NCBI RefSeq assembly: GCF_010015445.1
Contig: NC_053114.1
Location: forward strand, 15,538,224 to 15,602,223
Length of the DNA: 64,000 bases
Direction of reading: 5' to 3'
Origin: Perca fluviatilis
Taxonomy: Eukaryota > Chordata > Actinopteri > Perciformes > Percidae
Below are positions 46,021-54,490 of the stretch, piece after piece (within the stretch, counting starts at the first letter, position 1; each line of letters opens with the position of its first letter). The notes beneath the pieces are model-generated. The model did not search any database. It worked only from the letters and a program-made list of their open reading frames with translations, and was not told the origin of the DNA. The translations under genes and the position numbers were made by a program.

Positions 46021-49000
46021 GGCTCAAAAGTTATTCTCAAGAATCTTAAGTAATTATCCAGCTTATTGCTACAAGAATTTCTTTTTAGTAAGTAAGTAAA
46101 ATTTATTTATAAAGCGCTTTTCACAGATAAAATCACAAAGTGCTGTGGAAAAGAATAGGTAAAACAAACAATATAAAAATGTATATACATATGTAAAATT
46201 AAAGTGACACTAGTGAAAACTTAAAATACATCTTAAAATACCCACCTCCTCTTTCTCCAAGAACTCACGGACGTCAGGATCTTGTAGTAACGATGGGTGA
46301 GACACTACTCTCTGAAGATACCTACAAGAAAACATAGTGGCCGCAAGATAAAGTGAGAAGTTAAGAAGCAGTGGTGCCGAAAAACAAACACAAAACATGC
46401 GCACACACACAAAAAAGAAGAAGAGGCATGGATAGAAATATAGTTTAAAAAGGCCCGGTATGAATATCAACTATAATCTCATTAATAACGTCGCTGTATC
46501 AAACATGTATGGATCCTTGCCTCTCCAGAGCTGCTCTTCGTCTCTCCACAAACTCTACTGATGACGGGTCGTCCATTCCCACCTTTACTTTAGTCATTCC
46601 TGTTGGTCCAAATGACAGTCACAAAAGAGACCAAAAAAAAAAAAAGACAGATAATAAACAAAACACATACTTAAGACCCACCTACGACACTTTTCTCGGG
46701 TGGTGGTGGAATGATGCAGCCGTGGAGCGACTGCTTAACTGACAGCTTCTCATAAAGACCCAGGAAGTCACTATAACGCCTCCTCACAGAGAAGGTTTTA
46801 CTCCTGAACATGGCCAAGGAGGTCTGGAAGTAGAGACAGGGGCACAGAACTTGAAAAAGTAAACACTCAGAAGTAGTAGTGAAGATTTAGACATATTCGC
46901 AGTTTTAGAAGCAATGTAAAATATATATATGTATCAACACAAGCTTTACTACAGACCCTGGTGGATACTTTGTAGGCCACATATGCATTCATGCCATCTC
47001 CTAGTAGGACAGAAACATTGGAGATACATTAAAGACGAGAATTAATTACTGGAGGTTTCAGACTGAAATGAATGTGTCAGTGCATTTAAAAGGCTAAATT
47101 AAAATAAGTTTACTATACAATGTTATAATTAATCAGCTACTTCCCAAATAATAACATTTGAATAAACTAAGAAATTACTGACTGAACAAAAAGTATGCAA
47201 AAAAAAAAAATAATAAAAAAAAGAGACTGACCAATTTTCTCAGGGTTGGTGACCGCAACATCCACATCAAAACTATCCTTGGATTCTTCCTCCTCCAACT
47301 GTAATTAACGAGAAGAACACAAACTGGTTGTAACAGACCGGTTAGTTGGTGATTACACAGTAGGCATTACAAAAGCATTAGTCTATATCGACAACGTTCC
47401 ACTTCCAGGATTGTTCAGGGTGCCGCTGGAAATTCTGACGGACGTCCCTCTTTTTAGGCAGGATGTCCCACACCTTCCCCTTTCTTTGTGTTCCATGTTC
47501 TTAACTCTGGTGGATTTCTGAGGACTATGGTTAACTGCTCCTCAGATCTCTGCAGGGGAAATCCAGACAGCTAGCTAGACTATCTGTCCGATCTGAGTTT
47601 CCTGTTGCACGACTAAAACAACTTTCGAACGTACACATGTTCCACCAAAACAAGTTCCTTCCCGAGGCTATTTTGCAGCGGCACCGTCATTGCGTTCGGG
47701 GCATAGCGCCGCCCAAGGCGATTGGTTTAAAGAAATGCCAATAAACCAGAGCAAGTTTTTCTCACATCCTGGAATGTGGTGCGGACGAGCCACAATGACA
47801 ATGCGAGACTACAAAAGCATGCGTTCTCAGTTACTGCCATTTACCTGCTCCAGAGATGTGGGCTGCATGGCTGCAGGGCTCCGAGTGAAGGAGGAGGCGG
47901 GACGAGGGCCAGAGGAGGTGGAGGGCTCCTTCCGGGCAGAGCTGCCAGGTGCGTCTGTGCTCAGCTCAACGTGTGCCTCTTCATCTAAAAAGAACAGAAA
48001 TTACTAAAGTGTACCTCAGACAGGATCACACAATATCATCACACCCGATTCGTCCAGTGCACTGCTGCTTTGGAAATTATTACTTTACTGTACAAAAGCT
48101 GCAGTTTACACTATGTGACAAATGCATTTTGACAACATCACCAACTTTTTAATAAATGGTGTGTATAAGACTTTTTTCAATTCACTAACTACAAACAGAT
48201 GAATCCATGCACAATGAAATTCCACAAAAATGTATTTCAACCTCTTTTATTATAACTATTTAGTTTTTTTGTTGACTAAACAACAATAATGGCTTCATCG
48301 ATGATCAGAAGTCTGTGGTTGCAGCCCCACTTCGAGCCCAAACTGAGATGACGTCATCTGTTAAGCGTTTAGTACACCTTGTGATGAATAAACTGAGCTT
48401 GATGTGTAAAATCTGAGAAATGCCCCTCTAAGATCTGCATAAAAATAGTGTAGCGTGTCTTAGGCTTGTTTTATGGTTCTGCAGAGGCTCCATGCAGGAC
48501 TTTCGCTGTAGTCTACGTAAGTGGCCTGATGTCTCCCCTGTGTTTTCTGACCAAGGTTGGAAATCTGTAGCAGGAAAAGTGAACCCTCTCCAATTTCATG
48601 TTGTTTATGTAGAAGGAAAACCAGGAAATGAGTCGGGGGAAATGCAACGCTACCAAGCCACGGCCCGAGCGACGTGTGTTGCTGCGACGTGTAGTTACAT
48701 TTTTCGAGAGGTGCGCATCAGGCTACGGCGTAGACGCAGAGGGGTCCGCGGGGGTACGCTGTCGATTCTACGCACAATAATAAAAAGGCCTTTAGGCTTA
48801 AAATAAACTATTTCGCAAGACTAAATTCTTTTTAGGAGCCGGAAGCAAAGACGACCGTAAAAGTGAGCGGGATAAAATGGACATAAATTGTTGGTAGAAA
48901 ATGTCTCCTAACCAGCAAACAGGTCGTTGTCATCATCAGAGTGAACTCCGTTGGATTTGACAGTTGTGCTGCTGGCCTCCTCCTCCTCACTGAACAGATC

Positions 49001-52000
49001 TGGAGGTTCTTCGTTGACATTGTCCGGCTGAGAAACTCCTCGACTCACAGCCATAGGGTTACTCTGACGACCAGAAAGGAACGACATGTTGTAAATGAAC
49101 CACAGAAACACAACAAATACATGTAAGTGAAATGTAACGTACGTAGTATATTTAATTGTGATGGCATTTCTCACTACTAGAATTTTTACAAAACCATCCT
49201 TCAAACCGATCATTAATCAAGCAGATTAATCCATTATTTTCATTATGGATTAATCTGCTAATCATTTTTAGAAAGTAGTGAGAAATGTCGTCTAACCCAG
49301 AACCCCAAGAGACATCTTGACAATGTTTTGGCCAACCCAGTCCAACAAAATTCGAAATGATACTAAATAAATAAAAAATAATTAAAAGGAAAAGCAGAAA
49401 ATCCTCACATTTGTGAGTTGGAACCATGACATTTTTTTTAATTTATTTTTATGATAAATGATAAATCTACTGAAATCAAATCGGCTTATCGATTAATCAA
49501 CTAATTGTTTCAGCTGTACTGTTGGGTAGAAGAAAACTTTTTATATAATCTTATGTTTTTCTAATGCAAAAATCTTAATTTTTAAAGTACTAAAGCTGTC
49601 AAATAATTGTAGAGAGGACTGTACTTAAAGCAACACTAGAGAACTTTTCCCGTTTCGTTCCCCCTACAGGTTGGAAGCGGAATTGTCCATTACATTACAC
49701 TGTCCAGTTCAGATCCGCTACCCGATCTGGCAAACTTTCTTAATGTAATGTAATGGACAATTCTGCTTCCAAGCTGTAGGGGGACCGAAGCGGGAAAAGT
49801 TCTCTAGTGTAGCTTTAATGCTGCGTTCCAGACACAGTTTTTAGCCCGTAAGTTACGACTTCAAGTCACGACTAACGACTTGGTAGCGTTCCACGCAATG
49901 TCACCTCAAACCCTTCTAGCTAGCGTTATCTAGCGGCTACCTAACGTTGATGTTAGCTATCTATGTTACTTTGCGTTGCCTATTTATGTTAATTTATTTC
50001 TACTTATCACTGTTAATAAACGGCGTCTGTACAGCATCAACGGGGGGGGTGTCACCATTGTTGTTTATGTGTGTGTGACGTCAAAAACTGGAACTGGGAG
50101 TACCACGATCTGGTACGAGTTACGGTTTGAATGCCGTTCCAGGGCACTTTCACGGGTAGAAGGTTCTGAAAACACGAGTTACGGGTTGCCTGGAACGCAG
50201 CATAAGTACTTAAGGACTTGAGTAGGGTTGGGCATCGTTTGGATTTTAACGATTCTGATTCCAATTCCGATTCTTCCTTTTGATTCCGGTTCTTATCGAT
50301 TCTCTATTCTGATTCTTTGAGGGGTGGAGTTGAAATGTGTCACATGCTTATTTCACAAATAAGAGGAAAGTTTTATTTTGATTCAATGGTGGGTTGCAGT
50401 TTTCCCGGGCTTTTCAACGTAAAATAAAGCCACACTAGAACGCCGCTTACTGTGCTCGAAGGCTGCAACACAACAAGCGCATGAAAGCTAAGGAACCCAA
50501 AACTTAAGCATGTTAAATTTGGAACCTATGATCAGATTTGAAACCAAATCCTCCAAACGATTCCAATAAAGAAACGATTCTGATGGAATCGTAATTTTTG
50601 AAACGATTCCAAGTAGGAATCGGTTCTCGATGCCCAACACTTCACTTGAGTAATATAATCTAATGATATAACGTTACTAGAACAGCAGTCACATGGGCCA
50701 TTTTTTCTGCACTGAGTGCACTTTTGACCTTTTACTTTTAATACTTAAAGTACTAGGGCTTTCAGTTTAACGCGTTATTAACAGCGTTAACGGAAACCCA
50801 TTTTAACGCCGACAATTTTTTTATCGATGCGAGGCGTGGCCATAGTGGGATTCGTAATTTCACAGACCGGAAAAAAAACAGACATACGCCGCGGCCGCAC
50901 ACACTTGTTTGGGCTTGCGAGCCGTGTAGCTAGTAGGCTCGTCACGGCGATTAGCTTCAGAGCGAGTAGTGACTCTACAGTCATAGTGAGAGAAACAAAG
51001 TGTCTCCTCTGTTCTTTCTGACCACGGTGGGAAACCTGTAGCAGGAAAAGTTAACCCTCTCTTTGATTTCATGTTGGTTATGGAGAAGGAGAACCAGGAA
51101 ATGAGTCGGGGGAAACCATTGACGTATATAAAAGGGGGAAACTATAGTCGCTATGACGACCAGCCACGCTCGCCTCAGGCGTGAGGCAGTACTATCTGCA
51201 GTGGAAAATGGAGGTAACAGTGTTACATTATGTGACAGATTATTAGTTCCAAGTGAGAATGTTAGTGTGAAATTGAACACTACGTATATGCCAATGTTGT
51301 TTTCAGTAAAAAAAACATTTGCACAAAGCAAGCCGATCCACTTTTCCATGTTGATAAGAGCATTAAAATGAAAAAATATAAATGGGAAAAAAAGAAATCA
51401 AGGGACATTTAGAATAGATAAAAATGTGTGATTAATTGCGATTAATCGTGAGTTAACTATGACATTAATGAGATTAATCGCGATTAAATATTTTAATCGT
51501 TTGACAGCACTATAAAGTACATTTTGCTGATTTGATACTTTTGTACTTTTACTTAAAAGGTCCAGTGTGAATTTCTCCCATCTAGGGCTGAGATCATATA
51601 TCGCAATCAACTCTCTCGCACCACGCAGTTCAAAGTATGTATTACAGCTACGGTAGCCTTCACGCTTCAAAAAGACGGTCTATTGCTCTTTTCAATGTCC
51701 TTTTTTTTTTCTGGACGAAGAAGAAGACTCCTGTTCCTGATATTTGGATTTTGAATACGTGTGGTCCTCCATGTTTCCGGGGCCGGGAAGCTACGACACC
51801 CATTAGCAGCATTAGCAGCACCTGTGAGTTTACCATGTGACAGAGAAAAAGCCAAAGGCGGCGCAGCATGTCCTGTATATGTCCCTTACTGGCTAACGTA
51901 TTTCAAGATGGCACATGAATATGGAGCAAGGGGGTAAACCTTATATATATATAAAAATGGGGTAAGCCGAGCCTCCGCAAAGCGTACGTAAAGCGTACGT

Positions 52001-53598
52001 CCTATGGCGCCATTTTGATGCTAACAAGCCATCACCTCCCGTTAGCATTCCATTGACTCCCATTCATTTTGGCGCCACTTTGACAGCGAATAACTTTACA
52101 TCTGAAGCGATTAAAGACTCTATTTGTCAATTGTTTATTTCTAAAGAAACACGACAATGTATAAAAGGCTTCATTACCTTGTACCTCACGTTATGGCTAG
52201 TAGATGTTTTTGTAAAAATAAGCTAACGATTGTGTCATAACCACGCAGAAATTACCGTATAGTACAGGAGAAGCTCAAAGGCAGTTTCGACTTACATTAG
52301 CTATTTAAGTTTAATTACTAATGTTAACTAGCATTTTAGTTTGCAATAATTAGCCTGTGCCTATGTTATCTCCATACATATACCTACGCTCTCCGTCTCT
52401 GCAAGATTCGGAATGATTGAGATTTCTCTTGGCACAGCTACCAGAACACTCCCAACTTTCAGACAGGTTGCTCACGTCACATCTACGTCTTCGAGCTCAG
52501 TTGGAGGCTGCGCCATGGCTTCGCAGTAAGGCTCAGCCATCACCGGAAAAGTGCTTCTAATATCCTTCACTGGACTCCATCCAGAGCAATGGGATCTGTA
52601 GGTCCAGTTTATATATGTCATTGATATGAAGCGTCTACCCCAGTCCATGCGAATGCAAATGTAAAATTTCAAGCCAAAAGGAATACTTGGAATTGATGGT
52701 GGTGGTAAATATTCATGAAAAAGGACAAGTTTGTGAACGGGGCAACACAGATTTTGAGAATGAACTAAACACGTTACACACTGGACCTTTAACATTTTCA
52801 GTGCAGGATTTGTACTTGTACAATTAGTATTCCGAGTACTTCTTCCAGCATCGGTAAATACACAAACAGAAGGGGTGGGTGGGAGGGGGGGGTCATTTGA
52901 GCCAGACATTAGAAATAAAATTAAATTCCTGATAAAAAAAATATATACGAGCCATTGAACCGGCCAAATTTATTTTCCTAGGATGGCGAAGGGATGATCC
53001 GCCCTGCTCTCTCTCTGATTGGCTAAAACTTGTCGTCTGCTCTAGTTGGGTTGGTTAGTTTTAGGCAAGAGGAATGAGATTGGTCAGGGTTCGGGTAAGA
53101 ATGCCAGGCTAAGCCAATCAGAGGCAGAGTAGGGCAGGACATATCTTCGCCATCATGGGGGGAAAAAATACACGCGAACCGGAAATCGAAAAAGGAGCAT
53201 CTTTAACCACCAGAGTAAAAAAAAAGAAAAAAAAAAAAGGCCAAAACTTACTAGTTACGAATAAAACCTGCTCAATTCCTGCTCGAATTAACTTCGACTA
53301 ACTTTATGAACGAATTTCGTTGCTTTTTATTCAAAACCTGACCTAATTTCTCGCCTCCCTGTCAGTGGCTCCAGGTTATTTGGGCTGCAGGTCAGATCAG
53401 ATAAAGAGGCTGGCTCCCTGTCTCGCTTACTGAATGCACAAACACGTTATAATTCATAAGAATGAGCTGTAAACATATTTCACTGACGAATATGTCCTCT
53501 CCCTCGTCGCTGTCTCCATCTGCCATGTCAGACGGTCCGACTCCCGGCTCCTCCGTGGCGGGGAAAGGAGGAGGAATCCGATCTGAGCTGGCCGCCAT
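42971..53598 (-). CDS. snx1: Sorting nexin 1, complete coding span (15 exons)
   Basis: A PX-BAR sorting nexin that, in the family, dimerises with SNX5/6, binds phosphoinositides on early endosomes, tubulates membrane and works with retromer in retrieval to the Golgi. The joined exons give 523 residues (mammalian protein about 522). Order: acidic N-terminal region with DLF motifs (1-134); PX domain about 140-270 with RRRYSDF (185-191) and the PPPPEKS loop (210-216); amphipathic-helix linker (271-308); BAR coiled-coil region (309-523), ending [15 protein letters not shown]. Every junction is in phase. SNX1 is preferred to SNX2 because of the N-terminus and the [14 protein letters not shown] linker. 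Start at 53598 is the first ATG, with purine at -3 and G at +4. Oddities: one GC-AG intron and a UG-repeat acceptor. Confidence 0.95.
43257..43328 (-). CDS. snx1: snx1 exon 14 (residues 484-507)
   Basis: Encodes [18 protein letters not shown] and LQSQQR, the last BAR helix. Acceptor attcag, donor gtaaat; phase 0 at both ends. Confidence 0.94.
43380..44145 (+). mobile_element. Retroposon fragment with (TTGAA)n tail, split by a hAT element
   Basis: Contains caagagcctgggtctgtcca, gggagtttttcctcaccact and tttgatactacaaatac followed by attgaattgaattg. These phrases mark a common fish non-LTR or SINE-like 3' end. The hAT element at 43610 interrupts it. Lies in snx1 intron 13. Confidence 0.7.
43610..44090. 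mobile_element. hAT-type (Charlie-like) MITE, 481 bp
   Basis: Ends CAGTGGTTCTCAACC and GGTTGGGAACCACTG, with near-identical 8-bp flanks gcctagac / gtctagac. The ends resemble Charlie-type elements known across vertebrates. Confidence 0.9.
44262..44342 (-). CDS. snx1: snx1 exon 13 (residues 457-483)
   Basis: Encodes [20 protein letters not shown] and KEVLRFE within the BAR helices. Acceptor cctcag, donor gtatgt. Confidence 0.95.
44510..44653 (-). CDS. snx1: snx1 exon 12 (residues 409-456)
   Basis: Encodes [20 protein letters not shown], then [20 protein letters not shown] and QAKEEITE. Forty-eight codons, the same length as the mammalian exon from memory. Acceptor ccacag, donor gtaaca. Confidence 0.95.
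44945..45150 (-). CDS. snx1: snx1 exon 11 (residues 340-408)
   Basis: Encodes [40 protein letters not shown] and [10 protein letters not shown] in the BAR domain. Acceptor acccag, donor gtacgt. Confidence 0.95.
45317..45410 (-). CDS. snx1: snx1 exon 10 (residues 309-339 plus 1 nt)
   Basis: Encodes [20 protein letters not shown] and [11 protein letters not shown], the start of BAR helix 1. Acceptor tctcag, donor gtgagc. Confidence 0.95.
45800..45913 (-). CDS. snx1: snx1 exon 9 (residues 271-308, amphipathic-helix linker)
   Basis: Encodes [20 protein letters not shown] and [18 protein letters not shown] in 38 codons, phase 0-0. In SNX1 this segment is the amphipathic helix between PX and BAR that inserts into membrane. 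Its acceptor (tgtgtgttttcag) lies against a long UG repeat, so this symmetric exon could be skipped without changing frame. Confidence 0.95.
45926..46019. repeat. (CA)n microsatellite at the snx1 exon 9 acceptor
   Basis: About 47 units; (UG)n in the snx1 pre-mRNA. It directly precedes tttgtgtgttttcag, so the repeat forms the polypyrimidine-tract neighbourhood of exon 9. Confidence 0.97.
46246..46321 (-). CDS. snx1: snx1 exon 8 (residues 245-270)
   Basis: Completes Arg245, then encodes [20 protein letters not shown] and LEKEE, the end of the PX domain. The acceptor is cttgtag and the donor is gtgggt. Confidence 0.95.
46521..46599 (-). CDS. snx1: snx1 exon 7 with GC splice donor (residues 219-244)
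   Basis: Encodes [26 protein letters not shown] and two bases of Arg245. The exon must end GAGAG to make Glu-Arg with the next exon, and the next intronic bases are GCAAGG. No GT lies at a position that keeps frame and protein. The minor GC-AG class is therefore used, with its usual AG|GCAAG form. Confidence 0.92.
46682..46823 (-). CDS. snx1: snx1 exon 6 (residues 172-218, PX core)
   Basis: Encodes [20 protein letters not shown], then [12 protein letters not shown] and [11 protein letters not shown]. It carries the arginines of the phosphoinositide pocket and the proline-rich membrane loop. Acceptor ttccag, donor gtgggt. Confidence 0.95.
46957..47000 (-). CDS. snx1: snx1 exon 5 (residues 157-171)
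   Basis: A 44-nt exon encoding [15 protein letters not shown], a PX beta strand. The donor gtctgt is weak, but the junction to exon 6 is in phase and matches the family. Confidence 0.92.
47232..47298 (-). CDS. snx1: snx1 exon 4 (residues 135-156 plus 1 nt)
   Basis: Encodes [20 protein letters not shown] and KI at the beginning of the PX domain. Acceptor attacag, donor gtcagt. Confidence 0.93.
47390..47800. repeat. Dispersed repeat in snx1 intron 3
   Basis: Contains gttccacttccaggattgtt and, toward the right, ttttctcacatcctggaatg, phrases that I associate with a common spiny-rayed fish DNA element. Ends not resolved. Confidence 0.55.
47845..47984 (-). CDS. snx1: snx1 exon 3 (residues 88-134)
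   Basis: Encodes [20 protein letters not shown] and a Ser/Pro-rich linker ending [10 protein letters not shown]. Low conservation is expected for this disordered region. Boundaries rest on phase, the acceptor ttttag and the donor gtaaat. Confidence 0.88.
48440..48800. repeat. Dispersed repeat in snx1 intron 2
   Basis: GC-rich segment with ttatggttctgcagaggctc at the left and ctacggcgtagacgcagagg at the right. Contains about 112 bp shared with the 50.75-kb hAT-type element. Confidence 0.6.
48913..49063 (-). CDS. snx1: snx1 exon 2 (residues 38-87 plus 1 nt)
   Basis: Encodes [32 protein letters not shown] and SDDDNDLFA. Two acidic DLF motifs are visible. Acceptor gtcag, donor gttagg. Confidence 0.88.
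49629..49814. mobile_element. TTAA-flanked palindromic MITE, 186 bp
   Basis: Ends AGCAACACTAGAG and CTCTAGTGTAGCT next to TTAA (49625-49628, 49815-49818). The arms pair over roughly 80 bp each, including ggaattgtccattacattac and its complement. Confidence 0.9.
49819..50202. mobile_element. TAA-flanked MITE, 384 bp (PIF/Harbinger-like)
   Basis: Ends TGCTGCGTTCCAG and CTGGAACGCAGCA, directly flanked by TAA (49816-49818, 50203-50205). Three-base TAA/TWA duplications are usual for PIF/Harbinger. It abuts the preceding element, sharing the TAA of its TTAA. Confidence 0.85.
50223..50642. mobile_element. hAT-type MITE, 420 bp, inverted relative of the 22.4-kb copy
   Basis: Begins TAGGGTTGGGCATCG and ends CGATGCCCAAC with a decayed terminus; flanks gacttgag / cacttgag (7 of 8). 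Internal aacgattctgattcc motifs run in the opposite order to the 22.4-kb copy. Confidence 0.88.
50754..51512. mobile_element. hAT-type element, 759 bp
   Basis: Begins TAGGGCTTTCAG and ends TTTGACAGCACTA, with perfect 8-bp duplications taaagtac (50746-50753, 51513-51520). It has the aacgcgttaat and gattaatcgcgatt internal motifs of the 20.1-kb family. It is inserted in a taagtaaaagtac-type repeat. Confidence 0.92.
51557..52788. mobile_element. TTAA-flanked element, 1.23 kb, containing a second repeat
   Basis: Ends AAGGTCCAGTGTG and CACACTGGACCT next to TTAA (51553-51556, 52789-52792). The central part (about 51925-52622) is a different repeat, also present inverted at 58175-59310. Confidence 0.85.
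51925..52622 (+). repeat. Dispersed repeat copy A (unoccupied TTAA site)
   Basis: Contains cctatggcgccattttgatg, ctccgtctctgcaagattcg and ccggaaaagtgcttctaat. Aligns over its length, in reverse, with copy B. It keeps a single TTAA at 52324-52327 where copy B has an insertion. Confidence 0.88.
53488..53598 (-). CDS. snx1: snx1 exon 1 coding part (residues 1-37)
   Basis: Encodes [37 protein letters not shown]. The GEDIF end matches mammalian SNX1. The donor gtcagt, with C at the last exonic base, is weak. Alternatives a few bases downstream break the frame with exon 2. The 5'UTR continues upstream to about 53.7 kb. Confidence 0.87.
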
Positions 53599-53601
53599 AT
53601 T
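53591..53601 (-). promoter_or_regulatory. YY1-like motif overlapping the snx1 start codon
   Basis: The minus strand reads AATATGGCGGC across the initiator ATG, matching the YY1 core (AAnATGGCGGC) seen at the 5' ends of many vertebrate housekeeping genes. Just upstream are a CRE-like TACGTCA half-site and an ETS-like ACTTCCG. Binding is inferred from motif alone. Confidence 0.5.
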
Positions 53602-53827
53602 CCGTGTTGTGAGAGGGAGTGACGTAGGCGGAAGTTGCAGGAGCGAGGAAAACGGCTGCAGCGACACCTTCTGGCCGCCGAGCAACACGACAGAGTACAG
53701 ACAGTATTTACTTTTTTAGAACAATATTTTTTACTTATTAATAATTAAAAATAATAATAAAATAAAGGACCCAGAACCTTATCCCTATTAGTGCGAAGAA
53801 GGCTAGTACGTAGACCTCCAGTATAAA

Positions 53828-54376
53828 CACTACCGGTCAAAAGTTTGGGGTCGCTTATAAATTTCCATTCCACTCCACATCATTGCAAAAGGGTTCTCGA
53901 CTGTTGTAGAAAGAAGTGGCTGAAGAAAACGCTTGAAATTCCAAGCTTTAGCTTCTAAACGTCATCATACCCAAATTAAAAGTGGTACGGCTCCCATATT
54001 TTACAGATATATGACTTGGATGGAAATAAAAAACTTCCATTCTAGTCTCTGTAACTCTGTGTCAGTAAGGCCTAGAATCACCCTGACACTTGTAACAAAA
54101 ATTGTGTCAGGCACACCCCAGAGTGTCAAAGTATATGGGAGCTGTACCACTTTTAATTTGGGTATAACGTTTAGACCAAAAAGCATGGGATTTCAAGCAT
54201 TTCTTCAGCCACTTCTTCCTACAACAGTCGAGAACCCTTTTGCAATTATGTAAGCAAATAATGTAATCTGAAAACTGCTGCCCTGATTAAAAAAACAATG
54301 CAACTGATCTCAGCTGGTATTCTGTCTGGAATGGAATGGAAATTTCTAAGTGACCCCAAACTTTTGACCGGTAGTG
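53828..54376. mobile_element. Tc1/mariner-type MITE, about 549 bp
   Basis: Ends CACTACCGGTCAAAAGTTTG and complement, with further pairing inside (gaccccaaacttttgaccgg). It lies about 130 bp upstream of the likely snx1 5' end. TA flanks are not clean. Confidence 0.85.
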
Positions 54377-54380
54377 AGTG

Positions 54381-54448
54381 AGTGAGTATGTATGTATGTA
54401 TGTATGTATGTATGTATGTATGTATGTATGAGTATGTATGAGTATGTA

Positions 54449-54486
<38 letters not shown>
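54381..54486. repeat. (GTAT)n and (TA)n compound microsatellite
   Basis: A run of TATG units, then TG and TA units, directly beside the right end of the Tc1-type MITE. Confidence 0.93.

Positions 54487-54490
<4 letters not shown>

Larger units (their letters stand above)
49064..53487. other. snx1 intron 1, packed with DNA-transposon derivatives
   Basis: Over about 3.2 kb (49629-52788), five elements follow one another with few bases between them: TTAA, TAA, hAT, hAT, TTAA. The last also contains another repeat. At 49.1-49.5 kb and from 52.8 kb onward are fragments of the taagtaaaagtac repeat and AT-rich sequence. The interval 52.95-53.45 kb has no recognised element. Confidence 0.75.

Noticed and set aside
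51637..51840. Open frame ending in an ordered-looking Cys/Pro sequence
   Set aside because: Falls inside the TTAA element with no splice context and no similarity I recognise.
53598..53688. Upstream in-frame extension of snx1
   Set aside because: The extension has no ATG (would need GTG) and is not conserved in type; the ATG at 53598 fits the family N-terminus.
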